This document shows, piece after piece, positions 45,091-55,660 of a stretch of 64,000 nucleotides of DNA. Where the stretch lies: the NCBI GenBank assembly GCA_032622095.1, contig CP136061.1, forward strand, positions 221,251,148 to 221,315,147. The letters run 5' to 3'. Position 1 is the stretch's first letter, and every line of letters starts with the position of its first letter. The position numbers and the translations under genes were made by a program. This DNA is from Siphonodentalium dalli. Lineage: Eukaryota; Mollusca; Scaphopoda; Gadilida; Siphonodentaliidae. The notes under the pieces were generated by a model. The model did not search any database. It had not been told where the DNA came from and saw only the letters and a list, made by a program, of their open reading frames with translations.

Positions 45091-45608
45091 ACTAGCTGAT
45101 GTGCCCGACTTCGTCCGGGCAATTTAGGGATTTCTTTGCGATCGCATCCGTCTGGGCAGACGTCTGTATCCGCACTGAACGTCGGATTGTGGGGTAAGTG
45201 TGTGAGTGTCCGCGAGCTTGTGCGTGCGTGTGTGCGTGTGTGCCTGTCTGCATTTTGTTTTTACATATGCGTGCGTGTCTTGAATGTCAGTTTTTGTAAG
45301 AGTGTATGTATGCTATTTATTAGGACGTGGTTCATACATGTGTATGTTTTTTCTTCTCCCAAATTACTTTTGTTCTTTCATTTTGACTATATTTTTGTAA
45401 CATGTTGTATATACGTTAATGTGTATATGTATCACTCTTCAGAAATTGGAGGACAATAAAGGTATATATATATATATATTGTTCCTGGGATCAAAGTAGG
45501 ACTACATACCAAATTTGAGTCGGATTGGTCAAGCAGTTTTCGAGTCTATAATACACACACACCCTCATACACCACACACACATACACCCTTATAGACAGA
45601 CAGACCGA
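45091..45608 (+). mobile_element. Retroposon copy, plus strand
   Basis: Opens ACTAGCTGATGTGCCCGACT then TCGTCCGGGC (a small hairpin), and ends CCAAATTTGAGTCGGATTGG, TCAAGCAGTTTTCGAGTCTA, then ACACAC and CAGACAGAC repeats. The 3' wording matches RTE-type LINE/SINE tails. A shorter minus-strand copy is at 24321-24573. The GT-rich middle gives a 107-codon frame that is not supported as a gene. Confidence 0.75.
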
Positions 45609-45877
45609 AGTTCCAAAAATATATAGTAGATTATGCGACAAAATGAAAATCTATATGTGGGTGTGAACTGTCATGCATGGCGACAAAATATGCAAAACTG
45701 CTGCGCAATATCTAGTATCGCATGGCAGTATACACGTAGTGAACGAATTCACTGTTTTTGTATCGCGATAACAAGGCCATAATAGAAATAGACTTTGTTT
45801 CCCATGATCCTATACGCCAGTATACCAGCTCATGCTATGAATCACTACTCAGCTATAGGCTAATGCCCGTAGAGATC

Positions 45878-46110
45878 ATATTCCACCAGTTAAAAAAGTG
45901 TGAACTTTTTAAAGTTTTGACACGGAACCTTATAAAGTGGAAACAATAACGCGGGGAATATATATTTCTTAGTTATGACGTGTTTCTTAATAATTTACTT
46001 CACTGTACAGGTGAAGGTCGATCCCAACTCGAAATAGCACGACTTTGTGAGCGATTTTGATTTCCGTCGCTCCTCATAATGACATTTATGGAATTTCTAC
46101 CGGGTATAAT
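45878..46110 (+). mobile_element. TIR element K (copy 2, left part)
   Basis: ATATTCCACCAGTTAAAAAAGTGTGAACTT, then AATAACGCGGGGAATA and GGTGAAGGTCGATCCCAACTCGAAAT parallel 26139-26300. No right terminus found. Confidence 0.6.
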
Positions 46111-46224
46111 TAAATTCATGGCATGATCTACGCCAGTACCAGTAATCGTATGGTCACGTATATAATTTCAGAGGAAGTGCATTGCGCTGTTCCAATACAA
46201 TTGTTGATCCGTTCTGTGTCAATA

Positions 46225-46512
46225 TTCGAACACATGTTCAGACTGATACGCTTCCCAACTGTCGGTGGTTATAGGCCATGGATAATATAATCGCAGTCTG
46301 GGCTAGACAAGATTGGCACGGGTTCGAACTCCGACATGGTCGAAAGTCGGGACGGATTTTCAAGCTTTATGTGAGTTGGGGGACACCTCAATGTATAATT
46401 CCTATAGGGCCATTTGGATAAGAAATGAGAATTTGTTCACGGTCACTGAAGCAAGCACATATGAAGCAATTGACACCCATACTGAGTCCGTGCCTCCATC
46501 AATCTGATATAT
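46225..46512 (+). repeat. Dispersed repeat M (copy 1)
   Basis: ATACGCTTCCCAACT, GGCC.TGGATAA.AT.AT, GAAGCAAT.GACACCCATACT and TCCATCAATCTGATAT recur at 57790-57955 in order. Confidence 0.65.
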
Positions 46513-46803
46513 ATACCCTCAAGAAACCTTCCCACTCAAAATGCTTTATTGTCCTCTCGTATATTATAATTGAACATATATAACAAATAGGGACATGGCC
46601 TCGTGTTGGCGCTGTGAAAAAACACCAGCTGTGAATTTGGTCCAGTTGGTCTCAATAGCATCCGTGGCTTCATGCATATGTTATAAGGACAAATTATTAC
46701 CTTGGTTTCTCCGGGTACATATACTATACTGGGAACAATGGCAGTCTGATTAAAACCCAAACTTTGTCTCAGTTATATCGATTAGAATGAGCACGAGTCT
46801 GGG

Positions 46804-47455
46804 TTATAACCCTTTCTATATACTAAATGGATTCTCCAAGCCAGTTAAAAGGTGTACATAGGAATGGTCTATTGTTGATTTGGTTGGATTTTAAAGTGAT
46901 AAAGCTCACTGACTATAGATAAATAAAAGTACAGAAGAAGCCATATTTATTGAGGGAAATGTTTAGATAATAAGTTCATCAAACATGGTAGTTTGTTACT
47001 TATCACCTGAACATTTCCTATGGGTTATAACGGTAGCCGATATATAGATTAGCCGGGATGTCGGTAGCCGAGAGGTAAAGCGGTATTCAGGGTATTCTGA
47101 CAAAAATCAGAACTCGGTCACGACGGTCATGCAGATAACAAGTTTGTCAGGCTGAAAAGTCTCATTCGAGATCTATGAATAAAGATCCCCCATGCCATTA
47201 CAACATTTGTCCAGGTATGTTGTCGTGGGTGCAGTACGCTGTCCGATCGGGTGCGGACATTAATGGCTGGCCGTGTGCACGCCTCGGGTTGTGCACGTTA
47301 AAGAACGCTACTGTGGTCACCACAGGGTTATAAAGTTAATCGGCCGTGATAGCACCTGGACCAGTGCGTCTATATATAACCAGAATTGGTTCCTGCACTG
47401 AAATAGCTACAGACAGAACTACTCATCAATGATGCTTTAGTGTAGAAAGGGTTAA
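46804..47455. mobile_element. TTAA-type MITE E (copy 2), interrupted by a SINE
   Basis: Left TAACCCTTTCTATATACTAA, right GCTTTAGTGTAGAAAGGGTTAA; the internal word GTTTAGATAATAAGTTCATC is as in copy 1. The left TTAA has become TTATAA. The extra length comes from the SINE at 47055-47400. Confidence 0.75.
47055..47400 (+). mobile_element. tRNA-derived SINE
   Basis: GGTAGCCGAGAGGTAAAGCG is a good Pol III box A in a Ser/Leu-tRNA-like head; the box-B region is degenerate (AGAACTCGGTCACGAC). It is followed by a body with GCAGTACGCTGTCCGATCG and GTGCACGTTAAAGAACGCTA, the latter a recurrent SINE/LINE word in molluscs and relatives. Nested in element E copy 2. Confidence 0.75.
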
Positions 47456-49050
47456 TAAGACTGGACCAATGACTCAATAACCCAATCCAGTACGTGGCCT
47501 CGATCTAATAGAAGTAAACAAAAATGTATACCTATACAGGCCTATATACCCTACTCATTATCAAAATATAAGGTGTGGTCATGGGAAACAATATTTTTAT
47601 TTATGGCCCAACCTATGCACATGCCTATATATAGGCCTTCTATCAGTCTATTCGTGATATATATGCGATATGCAAATGCGCTTTTCTGCACTGGCCAAAA
47701 AATTCGGTCGATGCTCTAGCGGTCATTGCCCTCCGCGTTCGACAGTTGTATCGGCGACTCAAGAACAGATAGGCTACCGCAAAAATAATTAAGCGTTCTT
47801 TATTGCCTGTCGGAATGAGATATTTTGCATATTTCCACACATTTCGGTTTGTGGCGCTGCCAATTTTGCATAAATCAATCTTCTGGTCAATGCCGGGGGT
47901 CGTAATTTACAAAGCAAATTATTTTCATTCACGCGAATTATCGCGCACGAATGATTAAGGCGTCTAAAATGCCCGTCTATTCAAACTAAACTGACCTGAA
48001 CATTTGTTGGGGTCTAACAAAGTCATTTAACTCTCTGCATGCAAAAGCATGTTTAGTGTATTACCGTGATCGTTATGAATTAAGGGCCCAGGGTCTCAGG
48101 CGATAATATGAAAGAATAACACTGACATTCGTGCGACACCACATGCAGGGCCCTGGGGGAAAATACCAGATATTTAGAGGATCTCCAACGAGTTATGTTC
48201 GGATACAAAATTTTATGAAACGAGTTTCATAAAATCTTATATCTCAACATAATGTGTTGACGATCTTGTATATCACATGAAAAAAACTAGAGCTTTATGC
48301 CTTTTTAACAAATCAAAATCCTTAAAAGAAGCTGCCAATTGAATATATTTACAGCGTTGGCTGAGATGCTTCCAACCGTATACGACAGTATTGCGCGCTC
48401 TGGCTGGAGACGGAAAATATAGTCCCCCAATTGCCTCTTTGTTTTGATGTTTATTTTCGTCAGTGCAACAAAGTTGGACAAGAATTTAACTTTAATGAAC
48501 AAAGCAATCATTTTGGATTGTCTGGTGTTGGTGTCACGCGCTTCTTTTCGAAATAGTATTAATCCGCCTGAATCAATGTAATTATTTTTGGCGCGGTGCC
48601 AAGTGATTGCCGGCAAAAACGCCCCTATTCATCACTAGCGACAGATAAGGAAATATGTAATGGTTTTTTAAAGGATATAATAGGAGTATCATGTGATATA
48701 CCAAGATATACTACACCAGTGACCAGGCTCACGGGTCCGATTTTTGGCAGAAACACAACTGCTATATATCCCTTCAAAATATACGAAATTAGTCATCTCA
48801 CCAAGACATTACCCAAACGATCTTATTTGTCAATAATCCCCCCTATCTTTTGATATTTAACTCGACAAAATCAAAGTATAAGTTAACTCGAGATATCGTA
48901 CCGAAAACTTGCAAAATCTACTGGAAGTTTGGGGGGTAAAACGGTTCGTCAATCTGGGTGTTCGACTATAATATCATCAATTATTATAAAACAAATGTCA
49001 AGTCAGCCAAAATATCCCCAGTGTGATGTGCCTGGAATTCGCAAGTTCGG
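47456..49050. other. No recognisable gene
   Basis: Open frames to 103 codons without domains. A small foldback (AAAATTTTATGAAAC / GTTTCATAAAATCTT) lies at about 48208-48240. Confidence 0.5.
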
Positions 49051-49105
49051 CATATGTGACCCGCCATATCAAATCCAGTCGGAAGTCGGGATTTTTTTAC
49101 CCTGT

Positions 49106-49174
49106 GCCAATGCATTCTCTTATATATGCGAGTCGACCATAGGTCGCCTCGCATATATAAGAGAATGCATTGGC
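49106..49174. repeat. 69-bp palindrome (B2, 5')
   Basis: Centre GAGTCGACCATAGGTCGCCTC. Confidence 0.95.
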
Positions 49175-49384
49175 CTAACAATTTTAATAATTTTTTCTTG
49201 TATTCTTTAACAATTTTATAATTTCACCCTTACAGAGCCCCAAACAAACATGAGCAGACGACACTCCTCTATATGCTTCTATATATGTGTGGGGCTCCCT
49301 GCAGGGTAATGGAGGTTTTGTTTTTTTTATGTCCTAAAAATTGTCAGAAACATTTATTTAAAAAAAATGATAAAAAATTGTTAG

Positions 49385-49453
49385 GCCAATTCATTCTCTT
49401 ATATATGCGAGGCGACCTATGGTCGACTCGCATATATAAGAGAATGCATTGGC
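49385..49453. repeat. 69-bp palindrome (B2, 3')
   Basis: Carries GCCAATTCATTC in place of GCCAATGCATTC on one arm; the same change marks the copy at 50353-50421. Confidence 0.95.
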
Positions 49454-49751
49454 ACAGGGTAAAATAATCCCGACTGGATTTGATATGGCGGGTCACATAT
49501 GTGTTCGTAATAATCGAATTGTTATAGCCGTATATATAATCACTATACTGATATCGTAAACCCAGGCTTATACGACCACTTTTGATAGGTTGGTATAAGT
49601 TTCGCTAATTTTCGATACGATATCTCGACTTCCATTCGTTTGATACTATCGAATTATACAACAAAAAGGGAAGTAAATTTCATGGCCAATAAGACACTTT
49701 GAAATATTTTGTGACTCAGATGAACGAATTAGATAATCTATGAGTACTATG
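49385..49751 (+). repeat. Direct duplication, left copy (367 bp)
   Basis: Aligns to 50353-50719 at a constant offset of 968 with no gaps and one substitution seen (CGACCACTTTT versus CGACCGCTTTT). It includes the right end of B2 plus about 250 bp of flanking non-element DNA. Confidence 0.95.
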
Positions 49752-50352
49752 GTTTGAATTTGCGAAAATGTTTGATTGCTTCGTTCTTCCAGTGCAGATC
49801 GAGCCTGTGTACTAATTTATAAGAGTTATTCAGAGAAATAAGCCTACGATATAAATTTAAAATTTAAGGGGTTTCCGCGCCTGAACCATGCCAGGAGATG
49901 GAAAGATTAGATGGACGTACACAGAAAATTACTTATTTGTTAAACTACATAGTACACCACATGAAGGAATCTATGCTCCTAACAATTTTATAACACACAC
50001 CTAACATAAAGTTGAGATTCTTGAAGCAGTATTGAACTCAATTAAATTGCCATTCGAGCCTTTTACTGGTTAAGATTTGTACTTTTTATGGCAGTTGTTC
50101 ATTTCCACTCAACCTGCATACTTGCTGAGAACGCTCTTCCCAATTTGTTTTTCTTTTAAAACTATGATTAAAGTCATCTTTTGACAATTTTATTGTTATA
50201 TAATATGATTGGTGTGGTCTTAAGATAGCATAGCTTCGTTCATGTGGTGTATTAGCTCAACAATGTATGTGTAAGTCCATCTAAACTTTCCACCTCCTGA
50301 CATAGCTCAGGCTGGAAACCCCTTAACCCTTTACCCAACAGAAGGGCCCTGT
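49749..50352 (-). repeat. Inverted copy of 59423-60026
   Basis: Positions map as x to 109775 minus x. It contains element D copy 2, the right terminus of an A element, and about 115 bp of flank (TTTGAATTTGCGAAAATG...). Only scattered substitutions relative to the source. It lies between the two copies of the 367-bp direct duplication. Confidence 0.95.
49864..50326. mobile_element. TTAA-bounded element, type D (copy 2)
   Basis: 463 bp, ends TTAAGGGGTTTCC... and ...GGAAACCCCTTAA, with a longer inverted repeat (CCAGGAGATGGAAAG and mirror). It is part of the inverted segment and so a duplicate of D1 rather than an independent insertion. Confidence 0.9.
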
Positions 50353-50421
50353 GCCAATTCATTCTCTTATATATGCGAGGCGACCTATGGTCGACTCGCA
50401 TATATAAGAGAATGCATTGGC
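50323..50421. mobile_element. Chimeric A/B hairpin element end
   Basis: Starts with the A terminus TTAACCCTTTACCCAACA GAAGGGCCCTGTGCC. It switches inside the palindrome (50353-50421) to the B2 sequence, identified by the private CCAATTC change, the hairpin orientation and the following B terminal repeat. Confidence 0.92.
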
Positions 50422-50719
50422 ACAGGGTAAAATAATCCCGACTGGATTTGATATGGCGGGTCACATATGTGTTCGTAATAATCGAATTGTTATAGCCGTA
50501 TATATAATCACTATACTGATATCGTAAACCCAGGCTTATACGACCGCTTTTGATAGGTTGGTATAAGTTTCGCTAATTTTCGATACGATATCTCGACTTC
50601 CATTCGTTTGATACTATCGAATTATACAACAAAAAGGGAAGTAAATTTCATGGCCAATAAGACACTTTGAAATATTTTGTGACTCAGATGAACGAATTAG
50701 ATAATCTATGAGTACTATG
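50353..50719 (+). repeat. Direct duplication, right copy (367 bp)
   Basis: Partner of 49385-49751. Beyond 50719 the sequence continues into unrelated DNA (ATATATAGATGGTGTG), presumably the original right flank. Confidence 0.95.
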
Positions 50720-50943
50720 ATATATAGATGGTGTGTTTTTCCCACAATCTGATTTGTGAACCTTGTCACTGCAGACGGATTGTAAACAGACGACAAACCG
50801 GAAGTTAAAGGTCAAGTCGCGCAACGATATTACATTTGGGTACACCTGGCACTATTTCATGGTAATACAATGACCGTTGTATATCATTATTATAGAATGG
50901 GTATACTGAATGGAATAGGGGTAGGATCATGTAGTAAATACAT

Positions 50944-51105
50944 AGAACCGCATGAGTGTCTGAATTTTGACGAAATTATCGCACGAGATTTGTTGGCGGA
51001 GCGATACCTCGAGTGCGGGACGCAGTCCCGCACAAGAGGTATCGCGTTCCGCCAACAAATCGAGTGCGATAATTTCGTCAAAATTCAGACAATCATGCGG
51101 TTCTA
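50944..51105. repeat. 162-bp near-perfect palindrome
   Basis: ATAGAACCGCATGA ... TCATGCGGTTCTAT outside; GTCTGAATTTTGACGAAATT, ATCGCAC and GATTTGTTGGCGGA inside; centre CGGGACGCAGTCCCG. A few mismatches only. It produces overlapping open frames on both strands that are symmetry artefacts. Confidence 0.95.
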
Positions 51106-51532
51106 TTTTTATTACATATCTACGTATCATATAGTAAGTTGACTCACAATCGTACATCTCCGGTACAGAAAATGTGAATTTAATTGAGTTTAACGGCATC
51201 TTAGGGTTAACGCAACAATCAGACAGGGAGCCCTTCTATCCGCGAGTGAACTTGACCCATCTTGACCCGCACAAAGGTGTTAATTGGGTTTTCCCAGATT
51301 TTCAAAAAATATAACCCAATCAGCGGGCAGCGATTTCGGCAAGTGGGTTGTCGCATATGAAATAGTTCCGTCGACAGATTGCACTAGTGCGATTCTGAGA
51401 ATTATCACACGCCTGGAACGTCGTGCGATCATGCGAATTACGTTGATAGATATGTAATAAAATTGAATATTCCATGATTTGACATTAATTGGTGTACCAT
51501 AACCGACGACTACCTATATTGCTTCATTTCAT

Positions 51533-51755
51533 TTAAAAGTTCAGTTCCATGCGTTCCATATATATACTGAAACCGCCCTGACTGACATTGAATTTGTTCT
51601 TGTCAACTTTTGACACGGTGACCCCATTGGCAGACCACTGACTTAGATCCTGCTGTTTGAATGGTCCAACTGCCGCAATGACTTTAATCGATGGCCCGCG
51701 AACAACACGTACATTGTGTATACCCATTTGTGACTTCACGGTCCTCATTATCTAC
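51533..51755 (-). CDS. Candidate exon of a VWD-like extracellular protein
   Basis: The minus frame has about 71 codons without a stop: IHNVRVVRGPSIKVIAAVGP, then a QWSANGVTVSKVDKNKFNVS segment and GGFSIYMERMELNF. Alternating beta-strand patterns with NGVTVS and a following GGFSIYM strand recall von Willebrand type D domains (family knowledge, by eye). A possible acceptor (TTTCATTATCACTATGTAG) precedes it at about 51753, and GTATAT inside FSIYM could be a donor. Upstream and downstream exons were not found. It may equally be a chance frame. Confidence 0.3.
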
Positions 51756-51904
51756 ATAGTGATAATGAAACCTTAAGTACAAGTATACATGCACTTCAGT
51801 ATAATTATATACTAGTAGTATACAGTGATAATCATACTATATATATGCATGTCTAATCAGCGTGATCGCAAATAGCAGACATCGGTGTACTTTACCGATA
51901 TTGA

Positions 51905-52080
51905 CAGGGACGTAGCTATGGGACTCCGTTGTGGGGTGTCCACATTGGACTTTCCAACCTCACCACCCCGGGCCCCTTGAACCAGACACCATACTCACAA
52001 GTTTGCGTAAATGGATTTTCACCCCCTTGAACTTGAATATTTTTCCAAATTGCACAGGAAATAGGCATCATTAAAATATT
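51905..52080 (+). mobile_element. CAGGG-family repeat, truncated plus-strand copy
   Basis: CAGGGACGTAGCTATGGGAC, GGTGTCCACATTGGACTTTC, CCCCTTGAACCAGACACC and CCCCCTTGAACTTGAATATT, then unrelated sequence. Confidence 0.75.
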
Positions 52081-52573
52081 TGAATAATGTCACTTAGTTG
52101 TGTACTGAGCTTACCTGTTGTATCATTTCTGAGTATGATCTGGCCCTATTAATGACTAGAGAACAATGTATCACCAGGTTTCCATGGACACTCATGGTAT
52201 ATTGTACCGGTACATGTACCCCGGTTGTGTATAGCAATTGAGTTGGCTGGATTTTAAAGCTACTTAAACATTTTTTAAGCTTTCTCAGTATATCCGCTAT
52301 AGTCGCAATTCAAGTCACTAAGCATGTACCAGTCCTATACATGGCTACATATATAACACAATAACCCATGTGACATCCACATGTCAAAAGCGTGACATTA
52401 TGACAACATATTTGCAAATATCATCCAGTGCCCTCTGGACATTTTACACCAGTCACTGGTTACCAATACCATTTGATTTTGCATAGGATGGCAGACCACA
52501 CATAAGCAATCAAGCAATCACTGACATACTGCCCACTCCATTAGGATGTCATATGGAATATATCCTGGATATT

Positions 52574-52998
52574 GTGCGTCTGACATTTGCAGAATGAGGT
52601 CCCAGAGGGTAAATTTAGTGACGCCATCCCGCACAGCGGGCTAGCATAACAAAATTCACCCTCTGGGGACCTCATTCTGCTTAGGATTAATCTTCTGGGT
52701 AGTATATATAGTCACAAATTAACATTGCTTTTAGTTACTTTTTCCCTTCTGGACAGTTTCTATATCCCCTAATTTGCAGATGATAAAATGCATAATCGAG
52801 GGACTAATGGGTGAAGGTCACCAACTACAACAGGGGAACTTCAATCTGACCCTATATATGTCTTCCATAGTAGTTGAGGCCTAAGTATAATGAGGTTCCC
52901 AAAGGGTGAAGTTGGTGATGCTGGCCCGCTATGTGGGGTATGGCGTCACTAAATTAACTAGCTGCATGGCAACCTCATTCTGCGAATGTCAGACACAC
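52574..52998. mobile_element. Foldback element with 27-bp TIRs and inverted hairpin modules
   Basis: Left GTGCGTCTGACATTTGCAGA ATGAGGT; right ACCTCATTCTGCGAATGTCA GACACAC. Next to the left TIR is a hairpin (52589-52680) with about 28-bp arms (AATGAGGTCCCAGAGGGT and mirror) and loop CGCCATCCCGCACAGCGGGC. Next to the right TIR, the reverse complement of the same module appears (52890-52984, with TGGCGTCAC and CCCGCTA words). No ORF. Confidence 0.85.
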
Positions 52999-53137
52999 TA
53001 AATCCAGACGTGGCCAACAAACCATGAAGCCATTCGAGAAGCTGAAGCTCAAAAGAGATGCAATTTAACTTCTCAAACTTGGATGTTGGGTGACAACGAT
53101 TAAGGCTGAATTATTCAAGTTCGCTTGTTTCCGTTGC

Positions 53138-53957
53138 TTAGAGTACCCATGCACGTTCTCTGAAACGTTCATTAGAGTACTGGTATACACCCATGCAGGT
53201 TCTGTGAAACGTTGGTTAGCGTATCGGTAGACCGGTACAGGTTCTCTGAAACGTTCATTAGACCGGTATTCATGCATGTTCTCTGAAACGTTGAATAGTT
53301 TACCGGTACCCATGCATGCAGGTTCTCGGAAACGGTGATCAGATTACCGGCACCATGCTTGCAGGTTCTTTGAAACGTTGATTAGAGTACCGGTACCCAT
53401 GCAGGTTCTCTGAAACGTTGATTAGTTTACCGGTACCGATGCAGATTCTCTTGAACGTTGATCAGAGAACCGGTACCTATGCAGGTTCTCCGAAACGTTG
53501 ATCAGATTACCGGTACCCATGCAGGTTCTCTGAAATGGTGATTAGTTTACGGTACCCATGCAGGTTCTCTGAAACGTTGATTAGTTTACCGGTACCCATG
53601 CAGGTTCTCGGAAACGGTTATTAGAGAGCACCGGTACCCATACATGCAGGTTATCCGAAACGTTGGTTCGAGTACCGGTGTCCATGCATGCAAGGTTCTC
53701 CGAAACGGTGATTAGAGTACCGTATACCGGTACTAATGCAGGTTCTCTGAAACGTTGGTTAGAGTACCCATACCCATGCATGTGGGTTCTTTGAAACGTT
53801 GATTAGAGTACCGGTTACCGGTACCCATGCATGTTCTCTGAAACGTTGTTAGAGTACCGGTACCCATAAAGGTTCTCTGAAACATTGATTAGAGTATATA
53901 CCGGTACCCATGCAGGTTCTCTGAAACGGTGATATATAGATAGTACCGGTACCCATC
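53138..53957 (+). repeat. About 40-bp minisatellite with GGTACC motif
   Basis: About 19 units of the form TTAGAGTACCGGTACCCATG CAGGTTCTCTGAAACGTTGA with substitutions, indels and occasional CATGCATG expansions. The unit has no multiple-of-three constraint across the array, and frames break often. Confidence 0.95.
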
Positions 53958-54009
53958 TCAGATATGACGTCACGTCTATTGGGCGAGATTTTGGAGATGC
54001 TGGGTGCCC

Positions 54010-54135
54010 CAATCAACGATTCGGGTATATAGTCAATCAACGTTTCGATATCCTGGGTATATAGTCAATCAACGTTTCGGGGTCATGGGTATAGTCAATA
54101 AGCGATTCGGGATTATGAGTAAACTAATCAACGGA
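54010..54135 (+). repeat. Second minisatellite, about 35-bp period
   Basis: Four imperfect copies of TATAGTCAATCAACGTTTCG plus GG...TGGG. It shares AACGTTTC with the preceding array and may derive from it. Confidence 0.8.
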
Positions 54136-54860
54136 AACATGCAGACTTGACCAATTCACTGCTATTACGGAGGTGCAGTTATGAAATTGGAGCTAGATCT
54201 CCCCAATCTCGGCATTCGAAGTATGTGCCCACATCCTTCATAACTTGTGGACAAGGGTGTTGTATTGTCGACATCTCCAACACGCTGAACCCACATGGTC
54301 CCAGCATGGTATACAACATTAGTCACAATAATAAAAGTAACTATGACTCATTTTGTGTCAGGGACCTGCATGTGCAGGCTGAGCCACAAGGGAAAACTCA
54401 CTGAATCTACCTAACAAAACTACATTTCGATTACGTCGGTGAATGTTAACGTGTAACCATGGAGACACACGCTGGAATTGGTTCGGGGTTCGACACATAC
54501 TAAGCATCAGTTATATGTCTTCCTAATCCCCCACGAACTCTCAATGCAAATATAACTTTGAGTTGTTGAGCCACTCTCTCATTTGGGGATTAACTGTCTT
54601 TGTTATTTCGGATGGGAATCACTCTGAAATTATAAAATAAATGAACAATTCTTTCTATAGCACACTCGTGGGATTTCTGAACACGAGAACACCAATTAGA
54701 ACAAATAGAATCCGCCACAGTCTGATACACCATATATCATTGCTCTATTAATGAGGGATATACATCTTATAAAAGTAGGTCAAAAGCTCTCGAGAGCTTG
54801 TGTTCTGAGCTACTGACCTAGAATGAATAAATATATCAGACTGTACGATAATAACCTTCA
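54136..54860. other. No recognisable gene
   Basis: Open frame of 85 codons (54147-54404) without a motif. Confidence 0.5.
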
Positions 54861-55013
54861 TTAACCCTTTACCCAACAAACCGGCCAAAACCGGCCAAAT
54901 AAAGCTTCAACAGCCTAAAATATCTTCGGTCTGTCTCAATAGAACCATACAAATATGGATATCATTGGAACCGGCTCCTTGACCACATTGTGATAGTTAC
55001 AGTTATGCCCTGT

Positions 55014-55082
55014 GCCAATGCATTCTCTTATATATGCGAGTCGACCATAGGTCGCCTCGCATATATAAGAGAATGCATTGGC
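55014..55082. repeat. 69-bp palindrome (A3, 5')
   Basis: Same as the A2 left hairpin. Confidence 0.95.
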
Positions 55083-55161
55083 CTAAAAAAAATCTTTTTT
55101 TGACACTTTTTACCATTTTTTCTTACATTCTTTAACAATTTTATAATTTTTAATGTGTTAA

Positions 55162-55230
55162 GCCAATGCATTCTCTTATATATGCGAGGCGACCTATGGT
55201 CGACTCGCATATATAAGAGAATGCATTGGC
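55162..55230. repeat. 69-bp palindrome (A3, 3')
   Basis: Same as the A2 right hairpin. Confidence 0.95.
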
Positions 55231-55299
55231 ACAGGGCCGTTCTGTTGGGTAAAGGGTTAAACCACAGACACATCGGTCTCGATATAAAAACTTAAATTG

Positions 55300-55660
55300 G
55301 AATGATGATATTGAAAATATCTGTCGACGAGTATCAGGAAGGCTATCTCAACTCATAAAATTTAAATACAGCCTCAATAGATATACCCTAGAATAAATCT
55401 ACAAGACACATATTCCGTTTATATATGGATTAATCTGATACTGTCTGGGCGAATGCACCCAAATATACTTGACCGATAGAGTTGAAAGACTTCACAAAGA
55501 GGCTGCCAGAATTGTAACAGGATTTAACCGATCGGTATCCGATAAAGACTGATCCTTGAAATCGGTTAGCATACGCTCATTAATGGACGCGAAATTCATC
55601 AATTACGTTACATATTAGTCAGGAGGCAGGTCAGAGAAAATGTGGATAGAAACATTTTGC
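55300..55660 (+). pseudogene. Non-LTR reverse transcriptase C-terminal fragment
   Basis: Plus-strand frames with stops and shifts read RLSQLIKFKYSLNRYTLE, then IYKTHI.., a degraded LIEYGLIVW equivalent, then TDRVERLHKEAARIVTGFNR SVSDKD and SLMDAKFINY. The L..L......L......IY.....P and RIEKLHKEAARIVTG wording is the standard end of LINE reverse transcriptases. It is a different lineage from the fragment at 1480-2380. Downstream (55880-56135), CAA repeats and a final TTGAAATAAATATGTTTGA fit a LINE 3' untranslated region. Confidence 0.8.

Larger units (their letters stand above)
49051..49501. mobile_element. Double-hairpin element, type B (copy 2)
   Basis: Same outer inverted repeats as B1 with the core in reverse orientation (GAGCCCCAAACAAACATGAG ... 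GTGTGGGGCTCCCTGCAGGG). The right terminal repeat lacks the GACTTCC segment. Hairpins lie at 49106-49174 and 49385-49453; the latter carries a private CCAATTC change. The A-type core word TTTTTTCTT..ATTCTTTAAC is present, showing that A and B cores are homologous. Confidence 0.92.
54861..55260. mobile_element. TTAA-bounded double-hairpin element, type A (copy 3)
   Basis: 400 bp with exact 18-bp termini; near identical to A4. Hairpins at 55014-55082 and 55162-55230. It shows GGGCCGTTC where others have GGGCCCTTC. Confidence 0.95.

Noticed and set aside
47055-47140. Functional tRNA gene
   Set aside because: Box A is good, but no cloverleaf or intact box B can be drawn; a SINE head is the better reading.
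50870-51199. Overlapping open frames on both strands
   Set aside because: Explained by the 162-bp palindrome.
53065-54040. Minus frames with repeated FREPAWVPVY-like peptides
   Set aside because: They arise from the 40-bp minisatellite, whose unit is not a multiple of three; frames break repeatedly.
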